In this document: positions 9,331 through 17,642 of the stretch, in pieces
Numbering within the stretch: the first letter of the stretch is position 1
How the letters are laid out: every line of letters starts with the position of its first letter
Assembly (NCBI GenBank): GCA_021292165.1
Contig: CM037878.1
Location: 285,271,744-285,335,743 of the forward strand
Reading direction: 5' to 3'
DNA: 64,000 nt
DNA from: Shinisaurus crocodilurus
Taxonomy: Eukaryota > Chordata > Lepidosauria > Squamata > Shinisauridae
Notes under the pieces: generated by a model
The model's input: only the letters and a program-made list of their open reading frames with translations
What the model was told of the DNA's origin: nothing
Database searches by the model: none
Position numbers and translations under genes: made by a program

Positions 9331-9877
9331 ATCCAACTATAGTTTTTTTGAGGAGCTGGGGGCAAACAGAAAATTCTCAGCATCCCCGTCCCAAGATTCT
9401 GAGCTACAAGATGCTTGAAATTTGGAGCTGCTTCTGAACTTTGTTTTCTAAGTGCAGCTTGTGTCTGGGCGGGGCAGTGGCACTTTGGCTATTCCAAAAA
9501 TCCAAATTAATACGTGGTAAGCACTTTGTTAGAGGGCACCGTGAAACCCATATGCAAGTCATCCAATGCTACATGATCCTACATACATGTCTTTCATGAC
9601 ATGCACATATTCCGGGAAGCCATGGTCTCTTGCATGTACATGTGAAATTCAATAATTTGGTCATCAGATGTGATGTATGCAGGTTTTCTGCCTCTCTCCA
9701 AACTGTTATAAAATACAATAAATTAAATAAGTGGTAATTTGCTGTACAAAAAAAAATGTGCCACCCGATGTAGCCACGTCAATTTGTCTCAGGATAGGAC
9801 CGGCCCTGCTCTCTCCATGCTCAAGGCTGAGATGCCTTGTGTATGACATTTCTCCCTTCCCCCTTCTTTGTCATCAG
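9331..9877. other. End of the KCTD14 intron
   Basis: Unique sequence without recognised repeats. It ends in a pyrimidine tract (TTTCTCCCTTCCCCCTTCTTTG) just before the acceptor of exon 2. Confidence 0.5.
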
Positions 9878-9880
9878 CAG

Positions 9881-10552
9881 TTTCAAATCGTAGAGTTGAA
9901 CGTCGGCGGGGAGATGTTTACAACCACGCTGAGCACCTTGAAGAAACATCCCGGTTCCAAACTGGCTGAGATGTTTGTTGGTGGCCAGTCCAAATCCCGA
10001 ACAGACTCAGAGGGGAGGTACTTCATAGACCGGCCTGGGACTTACTTTAAGTACATCCTGGAATATCTGCGCAGCAACCAGGTGCCCATGCAATGTGTCC
10101 AGGAGGTGTACAAAGAAGCCCTCTTTTACGATATCAAGCCTTTGATCAAACAACTGGAAGATTCCCCTCAGATCTTCGGTGAGCTGGTGGCACGAAAGCA
10201 GTTCCTAGCCCGGGTGCCCAACTACACTGAGAATATTGAGCTGATGATCCACATCGCCCGGGCTGAAGCGATGGCTTCCCGCCAATCCAGTGTCATGGTG
10301 TGCGTGGTGAAGACCGAGGGGGACGTCGCCAGATGCTGCGATACCCTCAACAGTTTGGACACATCAAAGAAATCGGTGGTCAGCTTTGGCCCCTGGAAGG
10401 CCTCGCCGGACATTTTTGACCTCTTGGACTGCATCAAAATGGACGTGGAGGCCAAAGGTTACAAGATCTCCTTCCGGGCCTATGTTCCAGAGAAGGGCTT
10501 CCGCTTCAAATCCAATGAATTCTTCTACAAATTTGTGTTCACTTGGTGGTAG
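9881..10552 (+). CDS. KCTD14: KCTD14 coding exon 2: BTB/T1 domain and C-terminal domain
   Basis: This exon encodes nearly all of KCTD14, a potassium-channel-tetramerisation-domain protein. The 243-residue conceptual protein (human 255) has a BTB/T1 fold at about residues 24-118: VELNVGGEMFTTTLSTL, PGSKLAEMF, RYFIDRPGTYFKYILEYLR and EALFYDIKPLIKQLED. A KCTD C-terminal domain follows, including QIFGELVARKQFLARVPNY and VSFGPWKASPDI, and the chain ends FVFTWW before TAG at 10550. The phase is 0 from exon 1. The acceptor is CAGCAG, so splicing may start at 9878 and add one Gln. BTB proteins of this family oligomerise and some recruit CUL3; no substrate for KCTD14 is established to my knowledge. 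The order KCTD14 then INTS4, same strand, matches human and supports orthology. Confidence 0.93.
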   Translation, partial: FQIVELNVGGEMFTTTLSTLKKHPGSKLAEMFVGGQSKSRTDSEGRYFIDRPGTYFKYILEYLRSNQVPMQCVQEVYKEALFYDIKPLIKQLEDSPQIFGELVARKQFLARVPNYTENIELMIHIARAEAMASRQSSVMVCVVKTEGDVARCCDTLNSLDTSKKSVVSFGPWKASPDIFDLLDCIKMDVEAKGYKISFRAYVPEKGFRFKSNEFFYKFVFTWW

Positions 10553-10705
10553 CATAAGAACATCAGAAGAGCCCTGCTGAATCAAACCATTTAGTCCAGC
10601 ATTCTGTTCACACAGTGGCCAACCAGCTGCCCACGGGATCCCACAAGCAGGACATGAGTGCAACAGCACCCTCCCATCCATGTTCCCCAGCACACTGACT
10701 CTGAT
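10553..10705 (+). repeat. CR1-like fragment forming the KCTD14 3' UTR start
   Basis: CATAAGAACATCAGAAGAGC begins directly after the TAG stop. The CAGCATTCTGTTCACACAGTGG and CATGTTCCCCAGCA motifs follow. The 3' UTR would thus begin with retroelement sequence. Confidence 0.75.
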
Positions 10706-10735
10706 CCTGGAGGTAGAAAGCCAGTGGTTCAGTAC

Positions 10736-10741
10736 ATTAAA
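10736..10741 (+). terminator. KCTD14: Candidate KCTD14 poly(A) signal ATTAAA
   Basis: This is the first poly(A)-like hexamer after the stop, 184 bp downstream, with GT/T-rich sequence following. Weak evidence only. Confidence 0.3.
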
Positions 10742-10994
10742 ATAAGTGGAGCATTGCTGTTGATCATTTCGTCTTTCCAGCTCTGCTTCATCTGTACTGG
10801 AATTACCCGATCGTTTTGTTGATGTTGGGGGCCTGATTGATCACCACATTTGGAGCAAATGGAAAATCCTCACTCCACGTCTGATTAGCAATCAACTGGA
10901 GCAACATCTCCTTCTCCTGATTGTGCGGCTTTGCTCAATATCGCAAGCAGTTTACTCTGGATTGTACTTCTGGAGTGGAAAGTGTCTCCAGTGT

Positions 10995-11158
10995 CAGCGG
11001 GGGCCGTGTATCCGCTCCGGATTTTACTCCAAACCTTGTAAGAAGCTATCCATGGTGAAGAACCGATTTTGGGGATAGGGTTCAGCACCACGGATAGCTC
11101 CATCAAAGTTTAGAGAGAAATCTGGAGCGGATACACAGCCCCGTTGACACTGATGCCA
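10995..11158. mobile_element. Long palindromic element, type D
   Basis: CCGTGTATCCGCTCCGGATTT and AGCTATCCATGGTG on the left pair with CACCACGGATAGCTC and AATCTGGAGCGGATACACAG on the right. It is related to 8703-8890. Confidence 0.7.
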
Positions 11159-11849
11159 CCAGCCTCCACTGACAGCAGCTTCCAGGGCACAGGCCTCTGG
11201 GAGTCTGGATTTATGATGTGCCCTAGTCCAAAGGTTATTTTGGGGTGCAGAGCTGGTCAGCTCCCTTATTCTTAACTGTGTTGTCAACGAGCGAGATTGG
11301 GCCAGCATGCTTAGGAGTGCACGGTGCACAAGCAGACTTCTGGGCTGCACATCAGCATACGGCCACTCTTAGGGCAGCAGGGCAGGCATCCAGGGTAGGT
11401 ATGGTCGGGCACCTGCCAAGGGCCCACACCCCAGCAGGGGCCCACTGGCAAGAGCCCCCTGGAGTTTTTCTTTTTTCTTCACCATTGCAACCTGCTTATT
11501 CACCTGCTTCTTTATCTCATCCAGAGAAGGAGGTTGTGAGGAAGAGGAGCCGGAGATGCCATGCCTCGGCCTGCGTGCTCTTTGGCTCTCGTGATGATGA
11601 TACACTCACTGAGCGGGGGCAGGGGGAGCATTGAGAATGTCTTTTCCAAGGGCCTGCAAAAACTTGGGAGCTGGCACTTCATAGGGGATGGCCCACTGGT
11701 GGTTTGAACATATTATTGAGGCAGTCCAAATATTATTTTGGGATTGCTGCGCTATTTCAGACCCCACGTCTTTATTCAGGCTGCATCTGCGCTTCTGGAT
11801 TAAATAAAGCAGTGCCAGTGCAGCTGCAATCTTACGCAAACTTACTAGG
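11159..11849. other. Intergenic, no feature recognised
   Basis: I see no exon, known repeat or array. Long open frames here have no protein resemblance. Confidence 0.5.
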
Positions 11850-11965
11850 GCAACACGTGGCCCTTCAGATGCTGTTGGACTACAACTCCCATCATTCCTC
11901 ACTATTGGCTCTGCCGGCCAGGGCTGATGGGACATCTGGAGGGCCACAAGTTGCCCACCCTTGTA
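11850..11965. mobile_element. Palindromic hAT-like MITE relative (CTCCCATCA core)
   Basis: Arms GGGCAACACGTGGCCCTTCAG and CTGGAGGGCCACAAGTTGCCC flank GGACTACAACTCCCATCATT. This is a diverged relative of the type A palindromes. Confidence 0.65.
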
Positions 11966-12029
11966 CATGGAAGTATGTCCCACTGAAGCGAGTAGGGCAT
12001 ACTCCTGAGTAAACATGCCTAGGATCACA

Positions 12030-12565
12030 TGGTAAGAATGTCAAATTAGGAACGGGGAAAACCCATTTCTACCTTGTGGATTTCCCCACCGCTACCAAAT
12101 GGGTGCTGGCTGGAGTAGGCCCCCAGCTGGTGGCTGGCTGTACCTCTTGTAGCAATGAATTCCATAAGTTAATGATTGTGTAAGAATCCTTTTGATTCCA
12201 CCACCCAGCAATTTCACTCACGACCCCCCAAGTTCCATGCTTTTTAGGGGAAGAGAATATTGTCTATTTTCCCTCTCTTGACACTGATAAAGATTTTATG
12301 TCCTTCGGTCCGATCTCCTTCAGTTGCCTCTTTTCTAACGTAGCTGAGATCTGTATTTTGCATTTGGGAGCAATCCAGAGCTGTTCCCAAGTTCTTGTTT
12401 CTACCAAGCCTTCCTGGGTCCTGATTCTGCAGAGATTTCTTTGCACCAGTCCAGATCACCCACAGGTTGTTCTGCCCCTTCTCACTTGCCCTTGTGGTAT
12501 GGGAACAGCAACATTGACCAATACCAACCTTCCCCAATATGGTGCGCTCCAGATGTGTTAGGGGA
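12030..12565. other. Intergenic, no feature recognised
   Basis: Unique-looking sequence. I found no coding signal. Confidence 0.45.
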
Positions 12566-12645
12566 TTCTGGGAGTTGTGAGCTTCATGGCCGAGTGGGGA
12601 CTAGAACCCGGATCTCCCCAGTCCCAGTCCAACACTCTTAACTCT
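12566..12645 (-). repeat. CORE-SINE fragment, minus strand
   Basis: GAGCTTCATGGCCGAGTGGGG, then GGATCTCCCCAGTCCCAGTCC, is the reverse of the SINE's tRNA-like head. Core and tail are missing. Confidence 0.7.
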
Positions 12646-12714
12646 CCAAACTGGTGGGCCCCAGGTTGGGAGAAGCTGAACTGTACTATAGGCTATAGCA
12701 GCATCTTAATGGCT

Positions 12715-13085
12715 TGTTATCATTACATTTATATCCTGCCTTTTTTCCCTCTTGCAAGGAATCCAAGCTGGCTTACATGGTCCTCCTCCTCTCCATTTTA
12801 TCCTCACAACAACCCTGTGAGGTAGGTTAGGCTGAGAGTCAGTGACTGGCCCAAAGTCACCCAGTGAGCTTCATGGCCAAGTGGGGACTCGAACCCGGAT
12901 CTCCCCAGTTCCAGTCCAACACTCTAACTCTCCAAACTTGGGTCCCCAGATGTTGCTGGACTACAGCTCCCAGAATCCTTTGCAATTAGCCATGCTGGCT
13001 GGGTATGCTGGGAGCTGTAGACCAGCAACATCTGGGGACCCAAGGTTGGAGAGCCCTGCTCTAACCATTATGCCACACTGGCTCT
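12715..13085 (-). repeat. CORE-SINE, minus strand, interrupted by a MITE
   Basis: Tail, core (ACCCTGTGAGGTAGGTTAGG) and head (GGACTCGAACCCGGATCTCC) are complete. The element is split at CTCTAAC(C) by the palindrome at 12929-13058 and resumes with CTCTAACCATTATGCC. Confidence 0.9.
12929..13058. mobile_element. Palindromic hAT-type MITE, type A, inside a SINE
   Basis: The right end GGTTGGAGAGCCCTG is intact and followed by the target copy CTCTAACC at 13059-13066. The left end has lost about 6-7 bp, leaving CTCTAAC then TCTCCAAACTTGGG. The target is the same SINE site, in reverse, as for the copy at 23439. Confidence 0.85.
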
Positions 13086-14275
13086 CTCTTATTTTTCGCA
13101 AATAAGGCGGTATATAAATTATAATAAATAAATAATAAATTCCTCCGCTGAATTAGCCCCTCATGAGTAACCTTTACAACATAGTCCCATGCACATCTCC
13201 TCAGAAGTAAGCCCCGTTGGATTCAACGGGGCTCGCTCCCAGGCAAATGCGATTTGGTTTGTTGCAGCCTTAGCATTTATTTTAGATACTCATGAGTCAT
13301 GACAGCTGGAGAGTTAGTTTCCTTGTTCTCTAGGGATGTTTGAACAAATCACATGCCTTGGATTAGTTTATGCTTACTTCTCAGCTCTGTCATGACCGCT
13401 GTTTTCCATTTGAGCATGTCATGTGCATCACACTCCATTGGCACTTCTTTCTTCCAAATAGTTTCTGAACTATACAGGTTTTTGCAGCTGTAAGGGCAGA
13501 ACTATGACAGAACTGAACAAGTAAAGGGAAGAGCTACGGTATATTAGCATTTAAGGGGTAGAGCCTAGCAGAATCCAGTGTTTACTGGCTCTTGAAACTT
13601 GGCTGTGCTGGTTAACAAACAGAATGCAATTGTATTGGTCAGAGGCCAGTAAAAGATTGTCTTGTTAGTATCCCGAAGTGTGGCAATTTGAGTTGGGATT
13701 TAGCCCCAGAACTTCGTTTCATTCCCATATTTTGACCCTAAGGTGGTAATAATGAAGAGAATGTCATTGAGCACGTATAGAGTGCCTTTGACAACCAGAC
13801 TCTGCACTTGGGATTATGGGGGAAAGCTTCAAGGTAGGCTTGAGCCTGGACATCGCTTACTTTTTAGAAATTAAGGATAGGATTTAAATGTCTTCCTTTG
13901 CCCTGATTTAAATAAACATCTGATCTCTGCTGCCTTTTAAACATTTCTGAATTTAGAATCAGTTTTCATAAAATATAGGCTTCAATGCATGGGAAGCCAC
14001 AGAGTGCAGTCCTATACATGTCTACTTAGAAATAAGCCCCATTGAGTTTAATGGCACTTTCTCCCAGGTAAATAAGTATAGGATTGCAGTCTAAGTAGGT
14101 TGATAGCTTCTACATTGGTAATGCTTAAATTGGTTTCTGCCTAAGTTGGTATGTAATACAAATGTAAAACATATGTTAGTGAGAATATAGATTTGATGTC
14201 ACGTCTGGATTTTATCCTGCATTAACAATATTTAGTAGTAGAAATATCACAAGAGGAATTCAGTTACTCTTTTTA
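13086..14275. other. Intergenic with two type C palindrome remnants
   Basis: Palindrome-like remnants with GAAGTAAGCCCCGTTGGATTC (about 13180-13265) and AATAAGCCCCATTGAGTTTAA (about 13998-14090). The rest is unique sequence without a gene. Confidence 0.5.
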
Positions 14276-14539
14276 CGCCTTGCTCGACTCAGAAATAAGT
14301 ACCCACTTAATTCAGTGGGACTTACTCTCAGGTAATTTTGATAGGGTTGTGACCAACTACAAGATTCGGTTTGGAACCTGCTTTGGCGATTCGGAAAGCA
14401 GCCCAATTCAGCTCGGGACACTTTGTAGGCTGCCCAGTTCGGGTCCGAATCAGAACTCCACTTTGGGAAATCTGAAGCGTTATGCCTCCTCATTGACTAT
14501 AATTGGGAAATCAACAAAAAAACTATCAATTTCTTTCTT

Positions 14540-15150
14540 TTTTTGTTGCTTTTCAACAGGGTTTGATGAAATATATAAGGATAGTAGCTCCCTCAGAGGG
14601 GACAAAGCCTGCCAAATTTCAGCCAAATAGGTGCAGATATTTTGTGGGTGGGTGGGTGGGTGGCAGGTAGCCTTTAAATTTTGCCTTTTCCCCTTTTCAT
14701 AAAGGGAACTGCTCTCTCCTGGTAGGATTGGATGAAATCTGCAGCCATAGTTGCTCCATCTGAGGGGATGAAGCCTGCCCAATTTCAGACTGATAGGCGC
14801 AGGGTTTTTTTTTGTTTTTGTTTGCAAGAGCCTCCTTTCAGTTGGGAGGTTTTTAAAAACTGGATTTGGTTATCCCCCCCTGTGTTTTTTTGGGGGAGCA
14901 ATTTGCATGTAAATAATATATATCACAGAGGTGTCCACTGGAAAGAATCCTGCAAAATGTCAGCAGGAGAGGTTCAGGGAGTTGTGCTAGGTGCCTTTAA
15001 ACTTAATGGGCCGTGCAGGGAGAGACTAAAAGGGGATTTGCTTTCTGCTCAGTGGTTTTGTATATATACATTATGATGGTGCTCCAAAGTAAGTAACCTG
15101 TAACATTTCAGGAGGATAGGTGCTATGGTTGGGGAGTTATGACAAATGAA
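14540..15150 (+). repeat. Diverged tandem repeats, about 190 bp x 3-4
   Basis: Units share a pattern: ATATAAGGATAGTAGCTCCCT or a related GCAGCCATAGTTGCTCCATC, then GCCTGCC(A)AATTTCAG, then a GATAGGTGCAG-like close. They recur near 14560, 14745, 14930 and 15085, increasingly diverged. Confidence 0.6.
14646..14660 (+). other. G-quadruplex motif (GGGT)4-type
   Basis: Four GGG runs separated by single T bases, the most stable class of intramolecular G-quadruplex sequence. It lies inside the tandem array. Confidence 0.8.
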
Positions 15151-15167
15151 ATACATTTTGAGGCACT

Positions 15168-15277
15168 ATGGCACAATCCTTTGCATGTTTACACAGAAAA
15201 AAAGCATAGCTGGCTGGGTGGGACATGCTGGGAGTTGTAGGCCTTTCCTTCTGTCTAAACATACATAGGATTGGGCC
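15168..15277. mobile_element. Palindromic MITE, type B
   Basis: GGCACAATCCTTTGCATG and CATAGGATTGGGCC form the ends, with ACAGAAAAAAAGC and CTTCTGTCTAAAC inside and GGGACATGCTGGGAGTTGTAGG at the core. Confidence 0.75.
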
Positions 15278-15424
15278 TTTAATGTGTGTTTAATAGTAGT
15301 TGTGTGCATACTACATACAGAACACTGTGAGTGTGTGCATGCCTGTATGTGCCACACACTGAATGGGTTCAGACAACACGATAACGCACACTCAAGGGTT
15401 GAGTATGTGTTGAGTGTGGGCTGT

Positions 15425-15660
15425 CGTTGAACTGTGGGTTTATTCATTTATTAATTTTATCCCACCTTTTTTCCTGCAAGGAATCCAAGGCAGCTTACTT
15501 AGGTAATCCTCCTCCTCTCCACAACAACCCTCCAAGCTAGGTTAGGCTGAGAGTCAGTGACTGGCCCAAAGTCACCCAGTGAGCTTCATGGCCAAATGGG
15601 GACTAGAACCTGGATCTCTCAAGTCCAACAGTCTAACCATTACACCACACTGCCTTTCAC
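15425..15660 (-). repeat. CORE-SINE, minus strand
   Basis: Tail, core GCTAGGTTAGGCTGAGAGTC, and head GGACTAGAACCTGGATCTCTC are recognisable over the full length. Confidence 0.85.
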
Positions 15661-15729
15661 CACACAGTTCACAACGCAACAACAAACCATGGGTTCTCTT
15701 CATGGGTTGTTCGTGATAACCATGGTTTG

Positions 15730-15845
15730 TTAGCGCAGCTGGGTTCAGACAGCACGATAATCCACGTTTCAACAACAACCCACAGTTCAACAACAACCCA
15801 CACTCAACCCCTGAGTGTGAGTTATCTAGTTGTCTGAACCCAGCC
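15730..15845. mobile_element. Palindromic element with CTGGGTTCAGAC ends
   Basis: Ends CTGGGTTCAGACAGCACGATAA and TTATCTAGTTGTCTGAACCCAG are inverted. Inside are repeats of AACAACCCACA. Related copies lie at 16252-16347 and 16453-16875. Confidence 0.75.
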
Positions 15846-16251
15846 ACTAACTAGCAGAATGTCAGAAGGCTGGAGCCCAACACAGCCTGTGGCAGCGGGT
15901 TCCAAAGTTCTGGAGCGCTCCATACAGAGCAAACTTCCCCTGTGGAAATTACTTTGGCAGAAACTAGTGTCCATGAATGAGCTAGAAACTGAAGCAGGGG
16001 TCTAGCTTTGTCCTGGATCTCACCCCCCCCCCACACACACACACTTTAAACACATTGCTAATTAACTTTTGCAGATACTATATATCCAATGAAAAAGCAA
16101 AGATTTTAAAACATGCAATATAGTCCATCTCTCTATAAAAGAGGATCCCTAGTAATACACCTGCTCTCTCACAGTTCTCGAATGTAAGGGAAATAAATGG
16201 GCAATCATTTTATTAGCATTCTTAGGGTGACTATCATTGGAGAGCCAGTGG

Positions 16252-16347
16252 CTGGGTTCAGACAACACAACAACCCACACTCATGGGTTGAGTATGAACC
16301 GTGGGTTGTTGTTGAAATGTGGATTATTGTTTTGTCTGAACCCAGAT
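16252..16347. mobile_element. Palindromic element with CTGGGTTCAGAC ends
   Basis: CTGGGTTCAGACAACACAACAA and TTGTTTTGTCTGAACCCAG bound the copy, with internal CCACACTCATGGGTTGAG. Confidence 0.75.
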
Positions 16348-16452
16348 GAGAAAACAAACCATGGTGAAAAACCACAGTTCACAACCCAACAACAAACCAT
16401 GGGTTCTATTCATGAGTTGTTCATAGTTCACAAGCCATGGCTTATTGGCACA

Positions 16453-16875
16453 GCTGGGTTCAGACAACATGATAACCCATGTTTCAACAACTACCCATGC
16501 CTAAGTACTCCAGCTGCTGGGGAACATGGGCAGGAGGGTGCTGTTGCACTTACATCCTGCTTGTGGGATCCCATGGGCAGCTGGTTGGCCACTGTGTGAA
16601 CAGAATGCTGGACTAGGTGGACCCTTGCTCTGATCCAGCAGGCCTGTGGCTTACGCTGGCTCAGCTTGTCCGAGCGTGGAAAGCTAAGTAGGGTCAAGCC
16701 TGATTATTACTTGGATGGGAGACCCCTCCTCTAGTTTCCTGCATTGAGCAGGGGGTTGGACTGGATAGCCTTGTAGGCTCCTTCCAACTCTGATCTATGA
16801 AATCTATAAATCTTCTTATGTACCTACGGTTCCTCAACCCTTGAGTGTAGGTTATCGTGTTGTCTGAACCCAGTC
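16453..16875. mobile_element. Palindromic CTGGGTTCAGAC element split by two retroelements
   Basis: The left end is CTGGGTTCAGACAACATGATAA at 16455 and the right end GTTATCGTGTTGTCTGAACCCAG at about 16850-16872. Between them sit a CR1-like fragment (16509-16640, reverse) and a 5S-CR1 SINE (16641-16807). The nesting gives an order of insertion. Confidence 0.7.
16641..16807 (+). repeat. Chimeric 5S rRNA-head / CR1-tail SINE
   Basis: The head contains GGAAAGCTAAGTAGGGTCAAG and TATTACTTGGATGGGAGACC, matching the A box/intermediate/C box region of 5S rRNA. The tail has GGGGGTTGGACTGGATAGCC and CCTTCCAACTCTGATCTATGA, matching CR1. The head is shortened relative to real 5S rRNA, so it is not an rRNA gene. 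Confidence 0.85.
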
Positions 16876-16879
16876 AGTG

Positions 16880-17499
16880 TGGTGTAGCAGCTTCCCCTTT
16901 AAGTAGGGCTAGTAGTTCTACCCAGCCATAGAGAAGAGGTTTCCACAGTCGCTAGATAGGATTCCTTGTCCCCACACTGTGTGTGTGTGTGTGTGTGTAT
17001 ATGCTGTAATCTCTATACTGTAATAGTCTGTTTCTACGTCTCGCATGACTTTCTACGTAAACTTCCGGATCAACATCCATAGCTTCAGATCCTCCATGTG
17101 CGGGACAAGAGCGTGGAAGTAAATAGGAATCAATAATAATAAAAAAAAACCCAGCCAGGCACCTTCAAGTATTGTGCCTAAAACAGCCAGGCAATAGTAT
17201 AAGTTTCTTTGTAACGCTTTCGGATAATTATGCTCTTTACCCAAAAAAGAAAAGAAAGCTAGATAAAGATGACTTCTTGTGCGTGGCAGGACTCACGTCC
17301 TTTTATCGCTGGAATTGCTTTCAAAGCACCGCCGCTGAAGGAAGCGTCTAACCCTGCCTGGTCTACTTGCCTGTTTGCATTGCCACCCATTCGTTTCTGG
17401 GGCTCTGGCCCCGCACATGGAGGATTCTAAGCTATGCAATTGGAAGCCTGAAGTAAAAGCTGTGTGTGTGTGTGTGAAAACAAACTCTTTGGCAGAACC
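16880..17499. other. Unique sequence upstream of INTS4
   Basis: It holds a (TG)n run near 16978-16999 and an ETS-like ACTTCCGG at about 17062. No exon is seen. Confidence 0.4.
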
Positions 17500-17595
17500 C
17501 TGAGAAGAGGCGGCTACGGTGACCTGGAGGGCTCATCCGCTTCCGAAAAGCGAAACCCAGGCGGGTTGTGGTGACTCCGTCCAATATGGCGGCGC
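17500..17595 (+). promoter_or_regulatory. INTS4: INTS4 core promoter / 5' UTR with YY1-type motif over the start codon
   Basis: The start codon sits in CCAATATGGCGGCG (17581-17594), a good fit to the YY1 consensus AANATGGCGGC known at start sites of housekeeping genes. The surrounding 250 bp are relatively CpG-rich and repeat-free. No TATA box is visible, as expected for a housekeeping promoter. Confidence 0.6.
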
Positions 17596-17642
17596 ACCTG
17601 AAGAAGCGGGTTTATGAAGAGTTCAGTAAAGTGGTGGTCCAG
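17586..17642 (+). CDS. INTS4: INTS4 exon 1 (coding part), residues 1-19
   Basis: It encodes [19 protein letters not shown] and ends CAG|GTAATC in phase 0. The N terminus is conserved with the human protein. Confidence 0.93.

Noticed and set aside
16660..16735. 5S rRNA gene
   Set aside because: The head is internally shortened relative to 5S rRNA and fused to a CR1-like tail, with the same join in three places.
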